DNA of 64,000 bases, from contig BSYO01000004.1 of assembly GCA_033239525.1 (NCBI GenBank), positions 17,274,037 to 17,338,036 on the forward strand, given 5' to 3'. Shown in pieces: positions 31,532 to 44,110 of the stretch. The notes below the pieces were generated by a model that was given only the letters and a program-made list of their open reading frames with translations, was not told the DNA's origin and did not search any database. The DNA is from Nepenthes gracilis. Taxonomy: Eukaryota > Streptophyta > Magnoliopsida > Caryophyllales > Nepenthaceae. Each line of letters starts with the position of its first letter. The stretch's first letter is position 1. The position numbers and the translations under genes are program-made.

Positions 31532-31858
31532 TACAAGATATCTAGTCCTTATATTTAATGGGTTTATGTAACCATTGTTATAAAGTGTCTTATTCTTATA
31601 TTTGTGAGATTCGTATAACTAGCACTTTATAATGAATTTATTCGGATATATTTTTTTATGATTTTTATCTCTTATTCTTAAGAGAATTTTTCATATAAAA
31701 ATTGTATTTTGTCTTATTATTTGAGATTATTGTTTACTCATAATATGTTATTGAATGTTTTCTCACGGTTTAAATAAACTGTTTGAGTTTTAATAAGTGA
31801 TGTTAAAGCTCTTATTAATTCTAAATAAGCGTTATCAGTGATATTATTAATACCAACA
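31532..31858 (+). repeat. 3' LTR of the copia element, second part
   Basis: It resumes with TACAAGATATCTAGTCC and ends TACCAACA. It is homologous to about 8890-9174 of the 5' LTR and is followed by the CAGTT duplication at 31859-31863. Confidence 0.85.
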
Positions 31859-31863
31859 CAGTT

Positions 31864-33494
31864 GACCTATATGATGAAATAAAAAAAAAAAGACAGTGTG
31901 TAATTATCAAATGGTCCAATTGGAGGCCACACATGCCTAGCCCAATGGCTGGCATAACTACTTATCAAATCTAGCCAGCGCAGCATATCAAGCTTTGTTA
32001 GCTGTTTCCAAAGAGAAGATCAGATGGCGGGAGATAATTGGCTACACCTGTACGGAGGGGCCCCACAAGCATTTGTACCAGCTGTTTTCAGCCCAAGTAC
32101 AAAACTAAACTGGACCAATTTAGTTGGCCAAACGGAATTAACTGACCTTTTTTCCTACACATGAGCATTTCTCCAGAATTGAAGGGACTAACTTTTGAGA
32201 TCTTACAACTATTCTTACTCTGTCAAACTTTATTCTCATTCAACACTATGAGAAATTCTTTCCCCAAACTTGGAATCGGATTCCTACTTTGAGAAGTGTA
32301 TTGTGTTTTTCTTGAATATATCACTTAACTTGAATCCTTATCATATAGTTGGAACCTCGTATTCTTTTAAGCGGAACTTTGTACAAGGCCCATACCATTT
32401 TATAGCCAAAAGGATTCAATGTTCTCATGATTGCATCTCCTAGTTGAGCAAGGCCCAAGAATTTGGACACCTCTTAATGCCTAAAATAATAGTCTTACAA
32501 TTCAAGTCTATGGACACAAGTAATTCTATGTCATTCTTTTCTCAGGTTAAGCCTAAATTGACTTAGGCCCTTCCTAGGAAACACAACTTCGGCTCCTCCA
32601 CTTTTGTAGTTTATGGTGTGTAGGACCTTAGAACTAACCTTTTGAACCAAGCTCTCCCTCACATTGTCTCTATTCTAAATTAGACTTTCGATTCAGGTAC
32701 ATATCATTGGTATGTCCATGAGAATTGTTAATTAAGCCATAATCATTCTGGTCCTTTGTTAGGAGTTTTACTCCCTCTCTATCTCTCTCTCTCTTAAGAA
32801 ATCACTTGCTATTGGAAGCAAGTGACCACACTATCCTTATTCCTCCCCTCCCACCCAGCATGAGGGACTGAAATACCCATTCCCTCACACTAATAGGATC
32901 CAAGCCACCCTAGGCCACATATAGCAATGTGGCTGGGTAGATGGAAAAAATGGCCGCGGTCATTAAAGTGCTTAATGATAGGATTGAGCATCGACTATCA
33001 AATGCTGGTTTGTCATAGCCTCGATTGAGGGCTCCTTTTGTCCTCTTCACCTATCATATTTGCCTAGAGGTCATAACCATTCTAAAGCCAACCTTTTGCA
33101 AATCTGATGAGCATGGAGACCTAAGCCTTAGACCAAGAAGAGCACCTAGACGTAGCAATACTGGAAGTGCCATCTTAGTAATGCAATCCTCAAATGCAAC
33201 AATTCTCTGAGGCACAGTCCACGTGACATGAGGCATTAGACAATAGTAGTGTACCCTACCACACAACACCATCTCAATAGGTTATAATCTGTTACGAGCC
33301 TCAAACCTTCATCAACATCCATGGACTAGCATAGAAACTGAAGAGGATAAGAGAATCAAAACATTGAGTAGAGGGTCTTCAAAGACCCAAGACAATCGAA
33401 CAAGCTAGGACCAAAGCTCACTCTCCCTTCACTAAGCTATTCTAGAGCACACCTTATCGAAGAAGCTTAAAGTTCTATGATTGGAGCCCTACGG
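31864..33494 (+). mobile_element. Faint Tat-like LTR and leader relic
   Basis: Near 32690-32724 the sequence CAGGTACATATCA is followed by TTGG-TATGTCCATGAGAA. This copies the LTR end and PBS layout at 17898-17929 (CAGGTACGCATCA, TTGGCGCCGTCTGTGGGAA) with changes. No gag motif could be recognised in 32725-33494, where ORFs are short. The rest of the LTR probably continues left of the copia insertion (before 8152). The call is weak. Confidence 0.35.
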
Positions 33495-35744
33495 TGTCAC
33501 GGTCTCAAATCAAAACAGGTCCTAATAATAATTCAGATTAATTATGACTCATAAAATTAAAACTTAAATATAAAACAATAATCAAAATAAATCTCAAATT
33601 CGGGTATAACCTGACGACTCATCCAACAGTCCAACAATAACTAAAATAATAAATAATAATAATGTCATTTGTTCATAAAATCTCTCCGAATTACTATTCT
33701 AAACAAATAAATAATCGTGACCTACTCCAAAATATTGTAAGGAAGAAGTGACCGACAACAATACAAACAAAATCACCAAATCATAATTAATCAAACTCCA
33801 CAAAATCTAATTAATTAGATAATCATAATACTATTTTCTTAACTATACAATATACAATTAACATTCTATCTGTCGCCCCCAAATATTATTAAAATACATC
33901 TGATATAAATATAGTCCGAACACAAAGTTGATACTCACCAAAAATATATGAAACTCCAATCAAATTTGCATCCAAACTCCTTACAATGCATTCAAGCTCC
34001 TTACAATATATCCGAAGTCCACCAATCTAAAGGGAAAAGAAATAATAAAAATGTGAGCCAAAAACTCAACATGTACCAATATATAATATATATATAACAA
34101 ACCAAAGAGTTCATAGACAGAACGAAGGAAATCAAAATATATACAAAAAACCCATAAAAATCAATATTCAAATATCTATAATATCATATCAATGAAAATC
34201 CGAATGTGATTCTATACTCAAAATTATAATCCAAAATAAACACCAAAAGTTTCAAATATACGAGACCAATTGAATTCCCAATGGCGGGTAAAACTTGTGA
34301 ATCTCAATCGAAATCTCAAATACCAATCAATGTAGGAAATACATGTCGAAAATCTAAAATATATATAAATCGAAAAACCAAAGACCGAAAGATTAATTTG
34401 AAGAAGGGTTACACATACGCCCCATAACCTTAGGATATATCACTATTATTTAGACCCATAGAAAGGGTCATCTATATATTATTTTCTATAGACGGGACTA
34501 AATATCACTTTGTTTTGCGATTGATGGATGATAGGTGTAACCATTAAATTTGTCTAATATATTAGGATATCCGAATATATTAATTTTATTTAATTCCTTA
34601 CGATGGTTCTTAGAAAAATATAATTGGAGAAAGTCTTTATATCACTTTTTTTTTGGGGTAAGTAAGTTAAATGAATTAAATGAAAAGAAAAATACAAAAA
34701 TGATGTTCTAAATCCAAGTTTTTGCCGACTTAGAATTAGAACAACGAGCTAGGGCATGCCCCGAGCATCACTATGAACAAAATCATGAACGGATGAACAG
34801 AAAATAGAAAACCGCACCAAGGTGTAATTTGTCTAAAAAGACCGAATACAACCTACCAAACAAAGACAATCAAACCTAAAAACAGATTCAACTAGGAAAT
34901 TACTAATGGGAGCTCCAAGATCTCCAAGCCACCAAGGTCCAATCAAGAAATCCGAAACTGCATCCCAAGCCACTCCGCCCCATCACGGAGGAAGTCCATT
35001 GCACTCCGTCCAATGCACTTCGGATCCAACATTGCACTCCGGCTCCCAGATAAAGGTACTCCGTCCAATGCACTCCGGATACCACAGTGTACTCCGGCCT
35101 CCAGAAAAAGTCTTTATATCACATATCATAAAGTTTTTCTTATCGAACAAAAAAGGTCAAAACTTACACCCAAGAAGGTCACACAAAGATTTTTCCTTAG
35201 AAAAGGTCACATATTAATTCATATAACAAAGATAAAGCTTGACCCAAAGCACAATGCATATATACTACATGCACAACCCATATGCAAATTTTCATAACTT
35301 TTTCTTTACAAATATACTTATATATAAATAAAACATCTCAAAATATTATCTTTTTTTCACAAAATTAGTTAAATCCTCAATTATTAACAAAACTAAAGTA
35401 AAATCTCAAAATAATTGGTAAAAATGACATGCATGAACGATGAAGTTAAATAAGGTAAGTAAAATAGCATGCATTATATATTAAATCCACCAAACGTAAG
35501 TAAAAATAACCAAAAATTGAACTAGACAAAGAATGAGATATAAAGATACTTGCCTAAGCCTTCAACCAAATAGATTTGATAAAATGATACTTTAAAATCA
35601 CTTTACTCATCTCTCTTCCTTCCTCTCCCATTTCTCTCACATTTCTCTTCTTTCCAGAGCAAAATGACTGAACATTGAGCACTAGCTCTTATATAGTTGA
35701 ATCAATGCATAAGTATCGCTCAGGCGTGCATCGAGTGTTGTGCC
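33495..35744 (-). mobile_element. Tekay-like LTR, U3 truncated
   Basis: It begins (on +) TGTCACGGTCTCAAATC. The module order matches minus orientation: block C' about 34045-34072, hairpin A arms GGTTA 34407-34411 / TAACC 34425-34429, a CT-rich tract (GA tract on the minus strand) 35600-35660, and TATA (CTATATAAG on the minus strand) about 35690-35698. The part upstream of the promoter is missing because the next LTR begins at 35745. It contains the non-LTR insertion 34646-35106. Confidence 0.65.
34646..35106 (-). mobile_element. Non-LTR retroposon (LINE/SINE-like), 461 bp
   Basis: It is flanked by 16-bp direct repeats AAAGTCTTTATATCAC at 34630-34645 and 35107-35122. On the + strand it begins with T(9)GGGGTAAGT, so on the minus strand it ends ACTTACCCC plus poly(A). 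Long duplications and a poly(A) end point to LINE-type target-primed insertion. There is no clear ORF. The 5' half (minus) holds repeated CCGGAGTGC / ATTGGACGGAGT motifs. It could be a 5'-truncated LINE or a SINE; I see no convincing tRNA-like A/B boxes. Confidence 0.7.
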
Positions 35745-37597
35745 TATCACAGCCCCGAATCAAAGAAGGTCCTAAAAATAATCTAGAATAATTATAACTT
35801 ATAATAATTTAAATCCCAAAAATAAAACAATAACAAAAAAATAAATCCCAAAATCTAGGCATAACCTAACATAACATCAATATAACCCAGAATCAAAATA
35901 ATAACAATATTAACCATCACAGAATCTTCTAGACTACTCATCTGGATAAATAAATTGGTTACGACCAGCTCCACAATATCGCAAGAAAAGGCAATAAACC
36001 AACAACATGCATTACCAAATAACAAAATGACCTAATTGTTTCCATACAAAACCATAAGTCAGCATCTGAAGAATAGGTTAAAACTCACCAAAATAGATAA
36101 AATTTCTATCAAATTCGCATCCAAATTTCCTGCAAAGTATCTAAAGCCTACTAATTTAAATGGATAAGAACAAAATAAAAGTGAGTTGAAAGCTCAATAA
36201 GTATTACTATATAATATAACAAAATTAGGATGAGGGTTAATAAACATAAGCAAAATGCATAAAACCATAATTTAAGAACCCATCAATGAAAGTCCAAATG
36301 TGGTATCGTACTCAAAAGTATAATCCAAAACGAAAGTCACAATTCCTAATTATACGGACCAACCGAATCTTAATTGTGGGAGAAACCTACGAATCTCAAT
36401 TGAAATCTCCAATATAAGTCAATGCAGGTAAAACATATACAAATCGAAGAACCGAAATATTAATTTAGGAAAAGGTTATATGTACTCCAAATAACCTAAG
36501 GCCATATCATTACTATTTGGACATATAGACGGGCTAACTACATATTATCTTTTATAGGTGGGGCCGAACGTCACTTTCTTTTGCCACCTTTAGATGACAG
36601 ATACAATCATTATGCTTGCCTGATATATTCAGACATTTGAATATATTAATTTTGTATAATTTCTTACAATGATTCTCATAAAATATAAACCGGGAAGGTC
36701 CTCTAAATCACATATTAAAAAACTTTTCCTATCTGACAGAAAATGTCAAAACTTCTACTCGGGAAGGTCACATCACAAAGCTTTTTTCTCAGGAAAGGTC
36801 ACATATCGAATTATATAACTAAAATAGAACCCACCCTAAAGTACAATGCATGGATACCATATGCGTGGCCCATATGTAAGTTTTTATAACTTTTTTCATT
36901 ACAAATATACTTATATATAAATGTAACATCTCAAAATATTTATCAATTTTTGACAAAATAAGTAAAATCCTCAAATATTAATAAAATCAAAACAAAATCC
37001 CCAAATGACTGGTAAAAGAAACATGTATGGGTATGTAAACTAATATGTATGTACATTAAATCCATCAAATATAAGCTAAAATAAACAAAAAGAAAATAGA
37101 TAAGGAATGGGGTATTAGGATACTTATCTCAACATCCAATTAAACAGATTTGACAAAAGAATATTTTAAATTACCTCTTCTTTTTCTCTCTCTCTTCTTT
37201 CTCCTCTTTCTCTCTTCTTCTCTTCCTTCCTGCATGAAGTGACTGAAACAGTGCATGTTAGGCCTTATATAGCCGAATCGGCATACAAGTACCGCTTAGG
37301 TATACATTAGGCACTACGCCTGACCCCAAACATGCACGAGCATTCCCTCGGGTGCCCCTCGAGCATGCCTACTTTGGATCTCGTGCTTCAGAACTGCCTC
37401 AAGCACTCCTCGGTCACTCCCTAATCTGAAATTCGAGCTCAAGCGTGCATTGGGAGTGCCTTAAGCACTAATCTACTTCCTTACTCCAAATATGCTTTAA
37501 GTTTATATTACACAATTATTTTTTGATATATTCAATTTAATCCAAAATAAACTAATATGACAAATCAAATTAGATGGGAATCAAGTATTATAACTCA
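35745..37597 (-). repeat. 3' LTR of a minus-strand Tekay-like element
   Basis: On the minus strand it starts TGAGTTATAATACTTG after a purine run (AAGGAGGGG, rc of 37598-37606, a good polypurine tract) and ends CTGTGATA. The TATA box CTATATAAGG (minus) is at about 37268-37277, followed by a GA-rich tract (37170-37240). Hairpin A arms are GGTTAT 36474-36479 / ATAACC 36491-36496. Block C' is at about 36181-36205. Confidence 0.7.
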
Positions 37598-37629
37598 CCC
37601 CTCCTTATAAAAATTTCATCATTGAAATA

Positions 37630-38091
37630 TACATATCTTAATAATAAAATAGGTTGGTATATTTCTCCCGAACTTCATTCTTACATTCCCATGTTGGTTC
37701 TTCCATTTAGTTCCTCAAAAACACTTTAACTGATCAAATCGTCTTAGTCTACAACATCCAATCCTTTATAACCAAGATCTGGATCGAAATCTTAACATAC
37801 AATAAATTCTCATCAATCTATAATGGTTCATACTCAATTATAAGTGAAGCATCATACATGTACTTCATGAACATATGTACATGAAAAATATCATAGCAAT
37901 CTATCAAACTTGGAGGCAAAGATAATCTATAGGCCACTTCTTTGACCCGTTGCAACACCTCAAATGGCTCGATGAATCTCAGCTTCAATTAACCTTTCAC
38001 TCCGAAACTCGAGATTTGCTTCCTAGGAGATACCTTCAAAAACATGTGGTCACTCACTTCAAACCTCAAATCAAATCTCTTTTTATTTGTT
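37630..38091 (-). pseudogene. Integrase C-terminus and chromodomain
   Basis: On the minus strand: RFEVSDHMFLKVSPRKQ, EVAYRLSLPPSL, YDIFHVHMFMKYMYD and a chromodomain-like MEEPTWECKNEVRE. The chromodomain is thought to guide chromoviruses to heterochromatin. Several in-frame stops are present. The frame is cut at about 38091 by the inserted LTR. Confidence 0.8.
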
Positions 38092-40223
38092 AAGTCACAT
38101 GTCCCCAAACCCAAACTTGTCTTAAATAATTATCAACATTTAATAATTAACCATTTTAGCAATCCAATTAACCATGGACGTAAAACTCACATCAATACAT
38201 CAATCGACCAAAATAAAATAATATGATTGAATACATGACTCAAAATTCCACGTCATTACATGGTTTCAATATTAATCAAATCGTGACGTTAGACGATACA
38301 TATGAAGTCATGTCTAACCTAAAAAAATTAGAATAATCAATTCAATATATCTAAACACCACTGCTATTAAACTGTTGGACAAATCTATGTCCCAAGACAC
38401 TACGAACAATGAAAAATAACACAGACCACATCTATGATCTCATGTCAACTACTATACATAACCATTGTCTGATTAACATAAACATTATACTACTGTTTGA
38501 AATTTAAATAAAACATCAGGAATTCTATAAATTATAATTCTAATCACTTTGGTTATCTCTTGCTTTAATCCAAAGTATCCTACAAGTGCCCAAACTTTTC
38601 ATGTAAATGGGTTAGTAAAAACAGAAAATAGGAGTGAGTTAAAAAACTCAAAAAGATATATAATTTCATAACTTGACATATAACTTGCAAAAAAGCATGT
38701 AGTACGGAACAATGCATTAGGTTTAATGAAATGTTATGGATTTCCATGACAATATATGCTCAGCTTATCAAATTTTCTTGACAATGCATTAGATTCCTTT
38801 ATAAGTTTATGTTCAAATTCATACGATGAAAATCATGCTCAATATGCAATTTTTTAAGGACCAAGTGCCAATAGGGCCTCACCAACTAGATGAGTAAATA
38901 ATTAAAATACATATTATATTTATTTTCACACAATCAAAGGCTATACGTTATTATTTAAGACTCATAAGTGGGTTGTCAAACATATAATTCTATATATGGG
39001 ACCAAACACCACTTTCACACATAAATGATAGATTCGAATTTCAATTACCATTATAATATACTAAAATAAATTATAATATACTATCAGTTGAACTTAATAC
39101 AATCGTCCAATACTTATGAAAACTTTATAAAGACTTCTTAATTCTTATATTTCTCAATTTGGAGAAAATATTCTTAATTCTTAACATATTGTATAGTTTT
39201 CTCTTAAAATTCTATAAATTTTTAACAAGCATTAAATAAAAATGTGTAGGAAATTAAACAAGCTAATTTTTAAACTACATAAAAATCAAAAATTTAAAAT
39301 TTATAGCAAATTGTACAACTTATTATAGAAAATTAACAATATTAAAATATTTTAGCAATTTTATCTCTTGAGCAAACATGTAGAGTACATTTTCTTCAAA
39401 TTTGACATGCAAGAACTTTTATATACGAAATTCAAACGTGAAAAGATATCATAGCATAAATTCAAGACATGCATAAAAGAATATTGTAGAAACTAGTTGA
39501 GATATGTAGAATACATGTATTTAGACTTAAATTTTATACATTTTTGTAGAAGATGAAAAAGAATTTTACATACATGTCAAATATAAACATCTTAATTACG
39601 AAATTATGTTATATATGAGTATTTAAAATAAGAAATATTCATAGAATTGAGAAAAGAATAGTAACAAAGGAAAGAAAATTTGGAATATACTTGTCTTAAC
39701 TCTAAATTATCAAAAATCTTATTTGAACTAACTTGAATTAGCTTTCTCTAGCTTCCTCTCTCTTTCTCCCTCTTTTCCTCTTCTCCTTCTCTCTCGTCTT
39801 TCAAATATGATAGAGAAATGATTAAAAATCAGATAGGCTTGCTATTTATAATAGTAGTGGCACTCAAACAAGTGTCATGTGTCCATTAGGCACCTGGCTA
39901 AACTTGTGGTGCACGAATGCCATTCAAATGCAGGTTGAGTGCTGATCCTACTGGAAAACGTGCTTGGGCATCCTTCGGCATGTATTGAGAGTGAGTATAC
40001 TAGAAAGCACGCTTGGGCTCAGGTTAGGTGTCTATTAGGCATAACCTCTCTGTCGATCCCACAAATGGGCACATGTCAGGCGTTGGTTGGGTATCGATCA
40101 ACTTGATGTGATAACCAATCCAATTTTAACTTTTGACCAATTTTCTTCCTCCTTTGACCATAATTTTAATTATATCAATTTAATTAATCAAGATTTCAAT
40201 AAAATTTAAACTCGAACCATACA
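38092..40223 (-). mobile_element. Tekay-like LTR inserted in the integrase gene
   Basis: On the minus strand it begins TGTATGGTTCGAG and ends near ...TGTGAC. The TATA box (TATAAATAG on the minus strand) is at about 39840-39848, followed by a GA-rich tract (39755-39810). Block C' is at about 38628-38662 and the A/B region at 38870-38940. The left end and a target duplication are not exact. The two integrase halves on either side read through to each other (QKSYAD on the right, then KRFDLRFEV on the left). No internal region was found, so it is likely a solo LTR. Confidence 0.65.
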
Positions 40224-40229
40224 CTATCG

Positions 40230-41000
40230 GCGTAACTCTTTTGGCGACTTTAAACAATCATCAGTCAATCTCGAATAATGTTAATCTTATCAGAAGTGTC
40301 CTAAATAATAGTAGGGCCCAAAAGTATAGATCACCAATTTTTTTCCTAATTAATAGGAGATCTATATTTTTGTCCGTATAAAACCTAGAAAGGGGCGATC
40401 ATAATACTTGACTGATAACATTGTTGTATGCAAACTCAGCTAACGATAAATAATTATTCCAATTTTCTTTTGTCTCCAATACAAATTCTCTCAACATATC
40501 TTTCAAAATCTAAATGGTCCATTCCAATTGACTATCTGTTTCCTGATGAAATGTTGTACTAAATTTTCACTTAGTACCCAACTCCTGATACAACTTTTCT
40601 AAAATTTAGACATAAACCTCAGATCATGATCAAAATCTATTGAAACTGAAATACCATATAATCTTACAACCTCATTAATGTACTGATGTACCAACTTATT
40701 CTTTGAGAACATCGTCCTAATTGGAAAAAAGTGAGTCGACTTTGTTAACCTATCCATAATCACCCAAATTGTATCAAAATTTCTCGTCATCCTAGGCAAA
40801 CCTAAAATAAAATCTAATGTGATATGCTCCCATTTTTTACTAAAAATCAACAAATGGTGCAAAAATTTTGGAAGCTTCTTATACTTGGCCTTAACTTGTT
40901 GGCATACAATGCACCTTGCCACGTATCCTGCAATCTCCCTTCTTATGTTTTGCCACCAGAAACTTTTCTTTATATCCTAATACATCTTCTTCACTCTAAC
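40230..41000 (-). pseudogene. Integrase core and zinc-binding region
   Basis: 40922-40599 is open and reads CIVCQQVKAKYKKLP, WEHITLDFILGLPR (first Asp), DTIWVIMDRLTKSTHFFP and YGISVSIDFDHDLRFMSKF, in which the second acidic position is kept (DHD). Further left (40598-40400) the Glu-containing helix and LAEFAYNN are readable between stops. This is the typical chromovirus integrase core, now dead. Confidence 0.85.
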
Positions 41001-41399
41001 ATGAATTGTATATTTTGACTAATGAGTCTCATTTAAAATTTTCTCCTTAAATTATTTAATATTTGTAACACAAATCTTATCCTAAAAGAGAAGAATTCCA
41101 TCTGCCCGAACATTTAAATTTTCCCGCGACTCATCAAAATCTCCGGTACTCTTCATTAAATACAGATTGCTTATTTGAGTCTTCTTCATAATCACAAGCT
41201 ACACTTGAAGAGATGACAAAATCATTCTCGACCATTTGGAGTGTAATTGAATGTTACAACCTTTTATTCTATCTAATATCTCCTATTCCTTAATTATCAA
41301 ATGGGCCATCATACTCAAAGATTTCTGGCTCAAAGTATTGGCAACTACATTCACCTTTCCTGACTGACATTGGATTTTGCAATCATAGTCTTTCAACAG

Positions 41400-41880
41400 G
41401 TCATCCATTTACGTTGCCACATATTCAGTTTCTGTTGTAAAAATAAATACTTTAAACTTTTATGGTCCGAATACATTATGAATTTCTATCCATACAAGTA
41501 ATACCTCCAAAATTTCAACACAAAGATCACTTCTAAGTCATGGGTGGGATAATTCTATTCATGAGCCTTCAATTGCCTTGATCCATAAAAAATACCGAGC
41601 CACACTGTATTAATACACAATCCAAACCTTTCTCAAAAGCATTACAATATACCACAAAGCTTCTCGATTCATCCAGAATCAACAGTATTGCCATGGAGGT
41701 CAATCTATACTTCAATTCTTGAAAACTCCTCTCATAATCTTCATCACAAAGAAAGACCATTCACTTCCGAGTCAACTATGTCAATGGTACTGCAATCCTC
41801 AAGAAATTCTCAACGAACCGTCTATAATAACCGGTCAGACCTAGAAACTCTGTACCTCCATAATATTGGTTGGTCTATCC
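41400..41880 (-). pseudogene. RNase H domain of the Tekay-like element
   Basis: 41760-41569 reads FQELKYRLTSMAILLILDES, then FVVYCNAFEKGLDCVLIQ. The catalytic YSDAS region has become YCNAF, so the first Asp is Asn. Downstream stops interrupt the domain. Confidence 0.75.
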
Positions 41881-42710
41881 CAATTAGCCATAACTTTAAC
41901 CTTTTTTAGATCTACTTTAACACCTCCTTGGGGAACTATGTGTGCTCAAAATGACACTTCTTCTAACTAAAATTCATATTTCTTCAACTTAGTGAACAAT
42001 TGCCTACTCCTCAAAGTGTCTAGTGCAATCCTCAAATACATTTCATGCTCCTTAAAAATTTTCAAATAGATGAAAATATCATCAATAAAAAGAACAACAA
42101 ATCGATCCAGGTAAGGCTAGAAAACTTGACTCATAAGGTCCACGACAGATGCCAGCACATTCGTTAACCCAAAATGTGTTACAAAAATTCATAGTCGCTG
42201 TACCTTATTCTGAATGCCGCCTTGGGCACATCTTCTAGCTTAATCCTCAATTGATGGTACCTTAAACATAGATTGATCTTAGAATAGAGTTGAGCTCATT
42301 TCAATTAATTAAATAAATCATATATTCTCGGGAGAAGATTTATTCTAGATTATAATCTTATTCAAATACCGTTAATCCACACACAGCCACATCGATCCAT
42401 CATTCTTCTTCACAAAGAGCATTGAAGCGCCTCATGATGATATACTCAGTCAAATAAATCCCTTTTTCAATAAATCTTGTAATTGTTACTTTAATTTCTT
42501 TAATTCAGATGGGGTCATGCTATAAGAAGTCCTAGAAATCGACATAAATCCCGGCACAGCATTAATGGCAAATTTAATCTCCCGATTAGGAGGTAAACCA
42601 GTCAAATCCTTCAAAAAGACATCCTCAAATTCACATACTACATAAATCTCCTCAATGGCCACATTATGACTTCCAAATGTGGTCTCATACGCCAAATAAA
42701 TTTGTCGCCC
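41880..42710 (-). pseudogene. Reverse transcriptase of the Tekay-like element
   Basis: 42695-42486 holds the RT entry (FEDVFLKDLTGLPPNREI, SYSMTPSELKKLK). The catalytic loop near 42075-42100 reads VVLFIDDIFIY, so both Asp residues of YxDD (here FIDD) are intact. Frameshifts and stops separate these parts. It copied RNA to cDNA in the ancestor. Confidence 0.8.
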
Positions 42711-42719
42711 ATCCTTTAT

Positions 42720-43290
42720 CTAGTGGTTCGCATGCAAGGTTGATATCAATCTAGTCGTCTCCCTTCTGATTCTTTCTTGGATCTCAAAAGGTTCATACCC
42801 CAAAATACAAAATAAAATAGACTTATTGAAGTAATCTATACTAGCGTAATAACACGCCAACCAATCCATTTCCAAAATGACATCGAAATCAGGCATGTCT
42901 AGCAAAATCAAGTCTGCTAATAATTCATATTCATCCACCAAAATCAAACATTGAGAATACATAATAACGGCTAAGAAAGATTTACCCATTGGGGTAGATA
43001 TCACTAATGCACATTCCAAATTTTAAGGGGACACATGCAATTTATAAAAAAATTTAGGGGCCACAAGAGAATGTGTGGCTCCAAGATCAATTAAAACATG
43101 CATCATAGAATTAAAAGTTTGCATAATACCTTCATCCATTAAAGGATCCACCCTTGCATCCCTCACAGTAGCTACATAGGCCCTTCCAGGCGCAGTGGTC
43201 TTCCTCTCTGGATGCCTCGGAGGGGCTAGACAATCTTTCGCCATGTGACCCAGTTGGCCACAATTAAAACACACTCCACTTTGACGGTAA
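42720..43290 (-). pseudogene. CCHC zinc knuckle and aspartic protease
   Basis: 43274-43023: CFNCGQLGHMAKDC is an intact CX2CX4HX4C knuckle (end of Gag). It is followed in the same frame by the protease motif LIDLGATHSLV, with the catalytic Asp kept. After a stop at 43023 the same domain continues at 43019-42720 (DMPDFDVILEMDWLACY). Confidence 0.85.
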
Positions 43291-43469
43291 CATACCCTCC
43301 TGGCATGAAATCTACCACAAAATTAACACACCAACTTTGTATACTAGGGCTTTATCAATGAAGACTTTACCCTGATTGATTTCCCTTTGTCTTGAGCCTT
43401 GGACCATGAGTGGGAGTCTTCAGTATTTAAACTTTGGCTTCTACTTTCCAATCTCCTATTAAAATATTT

Positions 43470-44110
43470 CTCCTTCAATTGCTCTTACTCAATGAGTAAG
43501 GCCCGATCAAGCACTTCGCTATATGCCCATACATAGAGGGACACTAATTGCTTTCTAATTGAATCTTGGAGCACTTGTAAAAATTTTTGGGCTCTCCAAG
43601 CCTCATCTACCACCACATGGGGAGCAAAATGGAACAATAAAGTAAATTTCATGTCATACTCTACCACTATCTTATTTTCTTGCTTCAAATGGCTAAACTC
43701 ATCTTCTTTAATCTCCCGGATATTGGATGAGAAGAATTTCCACATAAATGACTATGCAAATACATCCCACAAACTTCATTTTCTATCCCCAAAATTTGAT
43801 ATTGAGTGGCCCACCACCGACTCGCCTATCCTTCCAGCTTATAGGTAGCAAATTTAACTTTATCTTATTTAGAGCAATCAATTACCTCAAACACCTTCTC
43901 TACTCATTGGATCTAATTTTTAGTTTTTATATGATCAAATTCTCCCAAGAATTTTGGAACTTTCTCGCTTTTGAAGCTAACAAAGGGTATCCTACCATGC
44001 CCTTGGTCTGCCATTCTCCTCATGGTAACTAAGTTCTTGTCTTGCCATTGAATTATGTAGTCCATAATGTCACTCATGTGACCCATCATGTAAGGATCAA
44101 ATTTCATAAT
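43470..44110 (-). pseudogene. gag: Gag of the Tekay-like element
   Basis: 44107-43913 carries an N-terminal part (IPFVSFKSEKVPKFLGEFD). 43745-43485 carries the later capsid part (EYDMKFTLLFHFAPHVV, KFLQVLQDSIRKQL). The middle is frameshifted. It matches Retrotrans_gag-type capsids in order and wording. Confidence 0.75.

Larger units (their letters stand above)
8157..31858 (+). mobile_element. Ty1/copia element (Tork-like), host of the nest
   Basis: The element is flanked by perfect 5-bp duplications, CAGTT at 8152-8156 and 31859-31863. Its LTRs begin TGTTGG and end in ACA. Net of nested insertions it is about 4.7 kb: 5' LTR, PBS, gag, protease and integrase, then an internal deletion of RT and RNase H, then the 3' LTR. 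The 3' LTR was split by the gypsy solo LTR at 12548-31526. Integrase lies before where RT should be, which is the copia order. The wording of the integrase/GAG-pre-integrase region fits the Tork (Tnt1-like) lineage. Confidence 0.85.
37598..44110 (-). mobile_element. Internal region of a Tekay-like chromovirus (minus), split by an LTR
   Basis: Reading right to left: gag, CCHC, protease, RT, RNase H, integrase, chromodomain. All are degenerate and in the canonical Ty3/gypsy order. The integrase is split by the LTR at 38092-40223. No PBS or 5' LTR follows the gag start at about 44107, where sequence of a plus-strand LTR begins, so the 5' end is lost. Confidence 0.85.
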
